Assembly (NCBI GenBank): GCA_022478985.1
Contig: JAKSZP010015914.1
Location: 1-64,000 of the forward strand
Direction: 5' to 3'
DNA: 64,000 bases
Source of the DNA: Massospora cicadina
Lineage: Eukaryota; Entomophthoromycota; Entomophthoromycetes; Entomophthorales; Entomophthoraceae
The notes beneath the pieces are model-generated. The model was not told where the DNA came from. It worked only from the letters and a program-made list of their open reading frames with translations, and made no database searches. The translations under genes were made by a program, and so were the position numbers. Positions 54,996 to 64,000 of the stretch are shown in pieces. The stretch's first letter is position 1, and each line of letters starts with the position of its first letter.

Positions 54996-55330
54996 GTGCC
55001 TCAATCTTTAGCCCATCCTGATTTTTCAAAACCTTTTATCTTATCTACTGATACCAGTGATGTAGCTATTGAGGCTATTTTGGCTCAGCATGATTCCAAC
55101 CCGGTAAATCATCCCATCACATATTATACTAAGACCCTTTCCATAGAAGAACGCAATTATAGTGTTACTGAGAGGGAATTCCTCACAGTCTTATCTGCCA
55201 GCAAGTATTTTCGCCCTTATCTATATGGCAAAAATTTTAGTACCATCGCGGATCACACTTCCTTAAAATAGTTACAACAAATGAAATATCTGATGGACGC
55301 TTATCCAGATGGGCGTTAAAGCTTTAAAAT
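54996..55330 (+). pseudogene. G5 RNase H
   Basis: Open block 54996-55271 with DFSKPFILSTDTSDVAIEAI, the first RNase H motif, then NYSVTEREFLTVLSASKYFR and a DHTSLK motif cut by a stop. The order and spacing match G1 and G2. Confidence 0.82.
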
Positions 55331-55379
55331 TATGACTTTCCAATTCATTATCGCGCGGAGCTATACACCAAAATGCTAT

Positions 55380-56645
55380 GACTTTCTCAATTACCTATAC
55401 TAACTTTATTCACTTCTGAGGAAGTTTGTATCTATGATCTGATTGGCAAACTTGAACTTTGGTATCGTGAATCTAAGGACGTTATAGCAAAGCTAAAATC
55501 CTTAATTGAGGATACTCAGGTTAAAGAAGGTTCTTTATATAAGAAGTTGGGATCTAAATGGCTGCCTTTTATTCGGCCTTCTGCGAGGACTGATGCTATT
55601 ATGGAGGCTCATCAAACTGTAGGGCATGAAGCTGTCACTAAAACTTTACAGTGGTTGAAAAGTCATTGTTATTAGGATGGCATGCTGGAAACTGTGCAAG
55701 ATGTGTTGAAGACTTGTCTCCCTTGTCAACAACAGCGTTATGGAAATCTGATTTATTAACACAAAATTGTGGGAACTTCAGAACCTTTTTCCACTATGAG
55801 TATTGATGTGGTGGTCCCTCTCCCTACTGCTACTTATGGACATCGTTATACTATATTAGCTATCAACCATTTTTCCAAATGAATTGAAGCTGTCTCTGTT
55901 TCCATAATCACCGCTAAGGATACTGCATCCTTCTTTTTTAAGCAAGTTTTCACCCAGCATGGTAGCCCAAAAGTTCTAATATCTAATGAGACCAACTTTG
56001 TTTCACAGGTGGTATCTGAGCTTACTAATTTAATGGGTACCTATCAGTCATTTACAACTCCTTCAATCCTTCCATTAATGGTGAGGTCAAATGAGCAAAT
56101 GGTACCCTTGCAAACATACTTCAAAAGATGGCCTCCAACAATCCTAGTAGATGGAATCTCTACTTACCTAGTGCAATGTTAGCCTATAGGGTTAGCTATC
56201 ATCATATAATTTGAATGTATACCTTCAAGGCTCTTTACAGTTGGTTCCTATTTTATCTTCAAGTGTACAACCTATACTTGATGCTGCAACCCTGCAAACT
56301 AGTTTATTTAGCTATGAGGATACTAGCTGATGAAATTTTCAGTGTAAAAGCCTTAGCCTCAAGTTCTCTTGATGCTACAACCTTAAAAGAGGGAACTAGA
56401 ACCAATGTTATTTGACCTACGTTACCTAAATATCAAATTGAGGATCTTGTACTCTTTTATCATAATAGACCTGGAGGATGGATTCACAAAATTGATACCT
56501 TATAGGCTGGTCCTTACCATATTATTTATTGTTGGTGTATTGAATACTCCATCTCAGCTATTAATACTGGGACTATTATCAATAGAGTTCATAGTAGGTT
56601 TCTTCATAAGTATGTGCCCCCTAGGCAAGATATTGAGGGGGTCAT
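55380..56645 (+). pseudogene. G5 integrase and C-terminus
   Basis: The zinc-binding part (AHQTVGHEAVTKTLQWLKSH ... CLPCQQQ) is at about 55600-55740. The core has SIDVVVPLPTATYGH with the first Asp; the second is changed (VLISNETNF), and the third-residue region reads INGEVK then a stop. The C-terminal segment (LEDLVLFYHNR) and AGPYHIIYC are in later frames. No chromodomain is visible. The tract TTGAGGGGGTCAT (56633-56645) next to the LTR is the polypurine tract. Confidence 0.8.
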
Positions 56646-57222
56646 TGTTGAAGATTAACTGCGATGACCAATTATAATTAATATTGATATTTGGTGCCTT
56701 GATCTAATAAGATCTTTAAAACCCCGTTGAAGATATCCAATACTTAGATATACTGAAAATTGACCCTTCAGAGTTATCAGCCTCCTCTGAAGGATGAGGC
56801 TAAGCAATCTGAAGGGGCTAATTAATCCAAAGAGGCTAAGCCCTCCACAAGAAGGTTGATCCCATCTAATAAGAACCTTTTCAGATTTGACCATCACAAG
56901 TATACTAGTATTATCAGCAATATTAGTCCTCTATTAAAAAAGATCTTACATTGGTTGAAGCAAGAAGATCCTCACAAAGAACTATCAAATCTACCCCTAT
57001 AAACATCCCTCATTTTTAACTAATAAAGTACCACTTATTTTTTCTCATGTAGCTCGATTTTGGTCAACTCATTACAATGTTCAGTATTTTGATTGGAATT
57101 TATTATTGCAACGAAACTAATAACTTCATTGCCTTGTTTACACCTTTGCTAGACCCATGAAACTAATAATTTTGTAGCCTTTATAGCATCTGAATATAGT
57201 AATTTCTCACAAAATTTCAATA
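56646..57222 (+). repeat. 3' LTR of G5
   Basis: 577 bp from TGTTGAAGATTAACTGCG to TTTCAATA, followed by GTCAC. Partner of 49117-49675. Confidence 0.9.
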
Positions 57223-60200
57223 GTCACACTGCTCATTTCAGTTGCCAGTTTGTTGTCAAGAGCTAATCCCTCTCAGCCTCACAGCTAAAATTTTCAATTC
57301 CCTCAACATCTCTCCCGCTTTTGCTCTAAGGTTTGCTTCAAAATTACATTGCTGCTCTAGTGAAGAGGCCTGGTTAGGGCTGGACTTAATCCAAAAACCC
57401 TTAACTACACTGGCGTTGGGTAAAATGAGACAATTGATTGTATGGCCTTAATTTGGAACCCTTTTACCCTACTTAGTCAATGAAAAAATTAGTAAACATA
57501 ACTAGTGTCATAGTGGTATTATGATTAAGAGTGTTGATTTCCTTTTCAGGCCATTTTAAAAGATAAGCGGGTTCATCTGAGCTTTAATAAATATATATCT
57601 CTGAGCTCACTGATTCAGCAAGCAAAACGTCAAATTATATTGTTGTAGATATTTAGATTGTTGATTTAATGGCATGTTTCTCATGGGGATTTAATATTGT
57701 ATTAGGCGAGTTTATTTTTTAAACCAATGCCAAGGAATTATTTTCCTGCGGCTTATTGTTCAATCAACAAAACTATCAACACTATTTTAGTCATTTAGTC
57801 AAGGATAAGGATTTTTGATTACACAAATTCTGGTCACAGGTAATATAGTTCAGCATTATATGATACTAACCTAAAGTGGGAGTTATTAATGTTTTTAATA
57901 ATTCCTAAGAGATTGATGCAAGGAAAGAAAAGTAAGAAGTTTTAATAAAGGAAGGGAGATGATTATGTCAGAGCAACACAATATTTTTCGCTGAGTGAGT
58001 TTGGGCTGATGGCTTGAAATAAAATCTCAGTGCCATATCGAGATGGACCTTAAATTGGCAGAGTACGTTAAAAATGTCCACACTTAATTGTCAAAGTCCT
58101 CTAAAAAAGGAGTTGCAGATGGTCCATATTCCGATATCATATGCTAGGACTCAAAAATGATCAATTGTATAACGTATAGCTCTAAATTGTGCAAATATTA
58201 TGTCTTAAAATTGGTGAAAGCTCAGTGACTGTTCTTGGAGTAGCTCACGAAATCTTGGCCTATATGGGGCTATATCAGGGCATATGAAAAATGATGGAAA
58301 TGGGAGTATGTGGGATCAGCGCAAGGAGGACAGCTCTTGTGAGGAAGTTCTGTAACGGTATGGCCCTCATCTCTGAAGAGTAGAATAGGACTTACCATAG
58401 AGTTTAAGGCCTTTTGTGATAGTTGCAGGCTGTGGACATCTTAAAAAACCACCTTGAGGCCAATCCTCATGGAAGGGGTGGAAGCTCAAGGAGCCTGAGT
58501 CTTATTTAAGATCTTTTCTAATGAAATGAGGCGGCTTGAAATTACTTGTATAATGTATGATTGCATAGTGCTAAGGCTCTAGTCTGGGAATGTTCCTCTT
58601 TATGATAAAGCTTGCAGGACACATGCATCTACTCACTTCAAGGATAGTAGTGACTGATTACAATAGGTTAATGTGAAAAGTTTGATCCTGTAGCCTAAGT
58701 GATTGGTCAACCATTTTCTGAGAGAGAGACGTTGACAATGCTCTGGGCAATCCCAGTGTTGTGGATGCTTCTTGACATAGGGCTAGCACTCATTGTAGCA
58801 TGTGTACCTTGCCTCAGCATATGACTGGATGGAGAAATTTGATAAAGATAGATTTGGAGTGAGTCCAAGTGTCAAGAGGCCAATGCCTTTATGCAGTGTG
58901 GGTAGGCTTTTTAATGCCATGGGAGTGTGGTTAGATTCCCATACGCAATAATGAAGCATAACGTTGAGAAATGGTTATAAAAGTTTATTTTAATGGGAAG
59001 GCATGGACTAAGAAGCGGATTTTGAAAAGAAGAAGAGAGTGCCATTATGGCTCTTCCCTGTAGTTTAATGTTTGCAGTTCCAGTTTTTCATATTTTGGTA
59101 TATTATGACAAAAGGATTTGTCCTTGTTGTTCTTCATTGAAACTCCAGCTAGATGGTGAAGATTACAAAGTGAGGTAAGGTGTTTCACTTGAGTACTATT
59201 ATGTATGTAATAGAAGGATTTGGAGCCAACCATGACATCATCATCTTGGAAATATTGACCTATGTGTTTACTTTTTTGCTCAAACTCTCAAAAGACGTGG
59301 TTGTGAAGTTATTGTCTTTTAATAGCCAAAATGAATTTTCAATATTATCTGAAAAGGCTTTTATGTGGGTAGGTGATTTTCTAGTACATATATCCCTGAC
59401 ATCTTGTCTAGTAGAATGGCCAGGAGGGGTTAAAGTGTATTGTTGAAGAGGATGGAGCTGAGGTTATCCTCTTAGATGAGCCCTTTTTTCAACTGGTACC
59501 TCTTTGTGAATTCAGTAGGGACCATTACACTTGTGTAAAATTGCAGTTAGAGTGTTAATATGCATCTAATGGCTATCAGTTGGAAAAAGAAGTGAGAAAG
59601 AAAGGCATTTATGTAGGGAAAAGTTACCCTGTTGCATTATATCATGTCAATGTGGGACACATAGCCATTTGCTTTTAATATAGGTAGTGAGGGTCACGTG
59701 ATAATTATTGTAGTTATCCCCACAGTGATCTTCCCAGAAAAAAGCTATGTTATGGGATATTCAGGAATGTTTTTACCAGTTTATTGTTACACTGAGCCAT
59801 AAGCTTAGTACACAGTTTGTGGTAAAGGGTTGATCAGTATAAGTTGATGCCAGTTTGACAAGGCATTGTTGTCTAATTTCTTGTAATGAGGCCATATTTG
59901 ACTCTCTGAAGCAACCATGTTTCTTATTAAACATTAGAGGTTGAGATAGTCCTGGAGGGTAGTTGTAACTGCCTCTAGGTTCAGGAGGTGTGCCTTGAAA
60001 GGTATGCAATTTGGGTCCAGTGTAAAAAATAGGAATCTCAAGTTTCCATCTGCTGTTGACACAACACTAAAATGGAGGGTTGCCTCCATCCAAAAAGTTA
60101 AACGTGTACGTGACTTAGAGGCCAAAATTGATTATATTCTTTGGTTCAGCCCAATTGGCTGAGGTATGCTGGTGAACAGGTTAACCACCTTCTGCTACCA

Positions 60201-60665
60201 CTAAGAATTCACCAAACACCACATCTCATTCTCACCACCAAACTTCTGAATTAAGACCTAAGATGATCATATTCTGGTACCTGGTGATTTATCAGGGCTT
60301 GGTCCACTGAATCTATCTGGATTCATTAGTGTTCTGACACCTGGTTTGCGCTACAGACTGAGGTGTGGACTTGGTCCACCTCTTCAGACCACTCAGTTAC
60401 ATCAGGGGGTATTTTATTTGTGGCTGGAATGGGTGCAAAGACACTTAAAGTTGGGCAGTACCTTGAGATTGACACAAAAGAACCAATGCAACCATAAGAA
60501 ACTAAAAATATGTTAAATTTTACTTGCAATATTTTATCATTGGATGGATAAAAATTCCAAAGTGAAGATCATCCCATTGGTCCCACTTGAAATAAGTGGA
60601 CAAACCCAAAAGGGAGCTTGAAGTATTATATTATATTGAAGTAAATAATATTGTTTGGAAAATTT

Positions 60666-60700
60666 ATCCAGCATGTTTGCTCAACTCAAACATACTGGAT
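60666..60700. other. Hairpin with 14-bp stem
   Basis: ATCCAGCATGTTTG and CAAACATACTGGAT are inverted copies with one mismatch around the 7-base loop CTCAACT. It lies in otherwise AT-rich non-coding DNA. It could be a small foldback element or an RNA hairpin. Confidence 0.6.
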
Positions 60701-61051
60701 TAAAAAACCAATCATGCAAAAAACATCCAGATTGACCAAACTACTCAAACTGACCATATCATGATTTTTATATTATTTTGAGCCAAGTTCTATATGTTTT
60801 AAGTTATAAAACACTCTGCGGCAAATTGTTTTATCACATCACCCCACACTAAGAGAAGATCTGGGAGAGGCCCAATTGGGTTTAAGAATCTAAAATTGAA
60901 ACAAAATTCTAATAAAAAAATAGGATCTTTCCCCAAGAGGGGACTTTGGGAAGGATTGAGGAAATCCAATGGTCTTAAAATAAAATGAAAATCCCTTTGG
61001 AAGTCCCCGTTGGGATCGCCTTGACTGCTGTATTCTTTACGCCACATTGCC

Positions 61052-61101
61052 TCTAACCAAGTTATCTTTTTTTTAGTACTAGATGGTCTAACCAAGTTAT
61101 C
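61052..61101 (-). mobile_element. Micro-retroposon copy E (20 bp) with 15-bp target duplication
   Basis: TCTAACCAAGTTATC is repeated perfectly at 61052-61066 and 61087-61101. The 20 bp between read, on the minus strand, CCATCTAGTACTA plus a run of A. It is identical to copies A and B over its length. Confidence 0.88.
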
Positions 61102-61444
61102 AGAAGACACAAACTCAAAACTTGGAAAATGAGTTTTAGTGACACTTGGGATGGCAACAAGACCCATCTAGTAGGCTGCTGATCAATAGCAGCCTTCTTA
61201 AGAAAATTGGCCTTGGAAATAATGTAACAAATGGGAATCCCAAGTTCCCATCTGCCAATGATGCAACCATAAATTTGAGAGTTGCCTCCATCCAAAAAGG
61301 CAAACAATTTATAAACTTAGGTGCTAAAACTGGTTATACCCATTAATTTGGCCCAATAGCTGAGGTATAGTGGTGAATCAGTCCAACTACCTTCTACCAC
61401 TGATGGAATCTGCTGAACAACATGTCTCATCTCACCACCTGACC

Positions 61445-62724
61445 TGTCATGAGGGCGGCAGATAAACCTTAGACAATCCTGCCAATCTGCATGCAAAAAC
61501 ACCCAAAAGGCAAACCTTAATTCCAGAGGCGCTGCTTCTTGAACAACGTTGAATTGTGCTGTGAGATTTCTCCAGCGAGTGCCAATAGGCCATAATTGTA
61601 ATTAGCAACCCAGCAACAAACCAAGATGTCATGGCCCGTGGGTTTAAGTGCTGGGAAAAATGAGATTGGAATAGGAAATTTGTACTTGTCATAAAAGTTG
61701 ATTTTGAGGTGTGGAAATTTTTATTGAATTTATAAAAAGAAAATTAACATCAATTTTACCAGTGTGTTATGACTGCTTAAATAGATGATAAATTTGAAGA
61801 ATAGCTTAGGAAAGTGTGGGATTGGGGCCTTCAAGATTTGGCATAACCCAGAAATCTTCAAGTGATGGAGGGTTAAAATGAACTTAATTTAAACTGACTT
61901 CAAAATTGTGGCAGTGGGCCAAGTCACTGTCAGTTTGTCTGAGGACACTTTATTTTGGATATTACACAGTTTTGACAATTAGTTAATGGCGTTTCACCCA
62001 ACGGGCAACAGGAACCTTCTAAGGCCAATCCATGTAGGGACGGTCCCAAGAGGTTGGGAATGTGTTTGGGTCATTCAATCCACCCATGCCCAATTGCGTT
62101 GGCGTCTATTTGGCCAAGAGGGTTTCATCCAACAAGAAGTTTGTTATTTTTGAGGAGGTTTCCAAGCTGTTGGCAACTTTTGACAATGGCCCAATGTCAT
62201 CAGCGAGTTCAAAATCAAATGTTTGAACTTTAACGCTTTCTTCATTGTAGGCATGCGCCCATCAGGCCTTGTTCCCAATATTTTTAAGGAGGTTTTGAAT
62301 TAATGGCAACTTTTGACAATAACCTAATGCTATTAGTGAGTGTTACCAAAGATTTGACACTAATCGCTTTTTCCACTGAGGGGACATGTCCATTGGGCTT
62401 TGTTACCGATGGTTTTCAACTGGCAACCACTAAAGCTAAAGATTCGTCACTGCTAAATATATTTGGCCCCTTTTCCCATGTGGATGCTGATTGTTTGCCA
62501 ACTCACTAAACATTCCCTAATTTGCCATATAAATTCTCTGGACTTAAGAACTGGGGTTGGGAGCGGGACCCTCAAAGGGTAAGCAGTGACCTACTGCTTA
62601 TCTACCAAATGAGCGAAGTCGCCCTAGGAGACAAGAGGGGCCGCCAGCCTTCTTGGCCCCTTCTTTGATGGTGAAAGGGAATACCCCCCAATCCAAATGA
62701 AGGGGGCGCTTCCCCAGACTTACA
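61445..62724 (-). repeat. 3' LTR of G6
   Basis: On the plus strand it runs from TGTCATGAGGGCGGC to CCCAGACTTACA. The left edge resembles the reverse complement of the G4 LTR end (TGTCACCAGGGCG). The right edge abuts the minus-strand purine tract AATGGAAGGGTAA. Only one LTR is in view, so the left edge rests on family similarity. Confidence 0.7.
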
Positions 62725-63234
62725 TTACCCTTCCATTTTGCTAAAGGGGGCGCCACCACCAGAGAATAGAGCGAGGGCAACATTCTTATGGGACTTGGGC
62801 AATTTGATCGCCATTAATGTAGCAATCTTTAGGGGAGGATGGGGAGAATCCAGGTGTGTATCATGGAAAGCTTCAAGAAGCTCTGAGCAGTTGGCACAGT
62901 TCTGCGCACCAACCCAGCTATTCTCATAGGATGGATAGCCTTTCCATACAACTAAATATTGAATTGAGCAGCATGATTGGCGAGAGGCCAGGATGCCCTC
63001 AACTTCAACCTCATCTGCACCCTTGATCACATTGGGCTCAGGATCTGATGGAATTGCTCCTTTGAACGGGGACAGCTGAGAAACATGGAAGACTGGATGT
63101 TGCTTCCAGTGGGGTGGCAGCTTCAAATGGAAGGCACCATTTCCCAAATCTTCTTCCATCAGATGGGTGCGTAAGCACTTACTTGCAAACTTATGTGATA
63201 GCACCTTCATGCGCAAGTGCCACATGTCAATCAT
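62725..63234 (-). pseudogene. G6 integrase C-terminus with chromodomain
   Basis: 169 codons open. Order: KVLSHKFASKCLRTHLMEED, a GAFHLKLPPHWKQHPVFHVS block (the usual gypsy GPF/Y-like region leading to P..HPVFHVS), an acidic link, then a chromodomain with EVEGILASRQ, YLVVWKGYPSYENSWVGAQN and a Cys-containing helix (SELLEAFHDTH). Chromodomains on integrases bind histone marks and steer insertion. The upstream core is in other frames. This is the best preserved chromodomain in the window. Confidence 0.85.
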
Positions 63235-63419
63235 GACGTGGGATCCTACAATTTTTCATGCACTGGGAGCCACTTTTGATCCAAGAATCGTTTATAATCA
63301 CTTATAGCCTTATTCAAGTGCTCCAAAACCAAGGACTGTGTGACACGGATATGCTGAGCGTGATTGGTGGCGGCTGGTACCTCATGGTGAAGGCATGGAC
63401 TGACTGAAATTGATGGATT

Positions 63420-64000
63420 TTATACCAAGGTCGCTTCATATGAGGAGAAGCCTTTGGACGCATGGGTTCCATTGTTGTATGAAAATTGGGAAAGAGAAGG
63501 TCGTCTATCAGGTATCACAAGTAGCTGAAGCATAGCATAGCAGTTACTGCTCCAAGATCTGATTGACTCATTAAGTTTGACCATATGACTTTGAATGGTA
63601 CACATTGGAGTGGCAGGTCATAATCTTCTAAATTTACAAAAGCTTATCAAAAACCATGCTGTAAATTGGGACCCTCAGTCGCTGACAATTTCCTGCAGAA
63701 GGTCAAACATCAAAAAAACATGTCGCACAAAGACATTTAGTTTCATTGGAGGTAATAGCGGAGAAGCATGGGGTGAACAGGGAGAATTTAACAAAGTGGT
63801 CTACGACCACCATGACGCTGTGACCCCTTGGAGATGATTAGCTCAACAATAAAGTCCATAGACAACAATGTCCATGGGCCCTCTGCCTGCTGCAAGGAGT
63901 GAAGAAGACCATTCCCACCAGACTGGTCTGACTTGGCCCATGCGCATGTCACACAGTTGGTGATCCAGGCTGGAACATCCTTAGACAAGCCAGACCAGTT
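63420..64000 (-). pseudogene. G6 integrase core and zinc-binding fragments
   Basis: 63988-63788 encodes VPAWITNCVTCAWAKSDQSG, the Cys-x2-Cys part of the zinc-binding domain, and WTLLSMDFIVELI with the first catalytic Asp. 63605-63420 encodes SLSQFSYNNGTHASKGFSSY, the conserved block after the core. The region between is interrupted by stops and frame changes. Confidence 0.78.

Larger units (their letters stand above)
49117..57222 (+). mobile_element. G5: Ty3/gypsy element with collagen-like first ORF
   Basis: LTRs 49117-49675 and 56646-57222 with a perfect 5-bp duplication GTCAC (49112-49116 and 57223-57227). The LTRs are visibly more diverged than those of G1 and G2, so this is an older insertion. 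Order: leader, coiled-coil and collagen-like ORF, gag core, protease split by a solo G2-type LTR, RT, RNase H, integrase, polypurine tract, LTR. All genes are decayed. Confidence 0.92.
57228..61439. other. Unassigned 4.2-kb region with a diverged internal repeat
   Basis: No long intact frame. 60030-60245 and 61228-61440 are diverged direct copies (both contain GTTGCCTCCATCCAAAAAG and a CAC...CTCACCACC end). On the minus strand 59280-59045 encodes a stretch containing QDDDVMVGSKSFYYIHN and AGVSMKNNKDKSF, vaguely like a gypsy RT catalytic region and thumb, so an old element on the minus strand is possible. I found no LTR pair or target duplication. Confidence 0.4.
61445..64000 (-). mobile_element. 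G6: chromodomain gypsy element, partial at window end
   Basis: The 3' LTR (61445-62724) and the end of pol (integrase and chromodomain) are inside the window; the rest lies to the right. Related to G4 by LTR start, polypurine tract and C-terminal tail. The flanking base string on the left is TGACC (61440-61444), the expected target duplication if the other end matches. Genes are broken. Confidence 0.82.

Overview
This window is a repeat-dominated, AT-rich stretch of a eukaryotic nuclear genome. It holds one recognisable host gene, a short spliced gene for the transcription elongation factor ELOF1/Elf1 (24518..25299), and at least six LTR retrotransposons, two solo LTRs, two piggyBac transposons, Helitron-like elements, two tRNA-derived SINE families and a set of very short retroposed sequences. 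Two small GT-AG introns (88 and 64 bp), a long acidic Elf1 tail and Ty3/gypsy-dominated intergenic DNA would fit a fungus or fungus-like eukaryote with an expanded genome. I cannot place the species from this sequence.

Layout. 1-2065: AT-rich DNA with a SINE-B copy, a micro-retroposon and a full-length SINE-A copy. 2066-18148: G1, a minus-strand Ty3/gypsy element (LTRs 2066-2826 and 17386-18148, TSD AATAT), split by G2 (7695-17260, plus strand, TSD GTGCT). G2 carries an uninterrupted 221-codon antisense ORF between its integrase and its 3' LTR. 19764-24055: a Helitron-like fragment, piggyBac-1 (20242-23422, TTAA on both sides) and a Helitron-like element with hairpin plus CTAG. 24518-25299: ELOF1. 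26172-29543: piggyBac-2 (minus-strand transposase, TTAA on both sides), itself hit by a SINE-A and by Helitron-like sequences. 31562-43340: G3, a decayed plus-strand gypsy split inside reverse transcriptase by G4, a chromodomain-type gypsy (34936-41156, TSD TTTTA/TTCTA). A SINE-A sits inside the 5' LTR of G4. 43353-46000: Helitron-like repeats. 46980-48177: a solo LTR (TSD CTCAT). 49117-57222: G5, a gypsy (TSD GTCAC) whose first ORF has a collagen-like Gly-X-Y segment and whose protease is split by a solo G2-type LTR (52291-53420, TSD ACTTG). 57228-61439: unexplained DNA with a diverged internal repeat. 61445-64000: G6, a minus-strand chromodomain gypsy running off the window.

How the parts relate. 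G1, G2, G3 and G5 are related gypsy lineages. They share a retropepsin motif pattern, and G1, G2 and G3 share the unusual primer-binding site TGGTGCTCACTA. G4, G6 and the solo LTR at 46980 form a second lineage, with LTRs beginning TGTAAG (in the elements' own orientation) and, in G4 and G6, a chromodomain-like C-terminus. All element genes contain stops or frameshifts. TSDs give the order of events: G1 before G2, G3 before G4 before the SINE-A in its LTR, and G5 before the solo LTR inside it.

Most interesting signals: (1) five ultrashort insertions (14-26 bp) sharing the 3' end TAGTACTAAAA, each flanked by a 15-17 bp target duplication; (2) a coiled-coil plus collagen-like segment at the front of the G5 gag region; (3) two SINE families with different tRNA-like heads and the same 3' tail; (4) the antisense ORF of G2.
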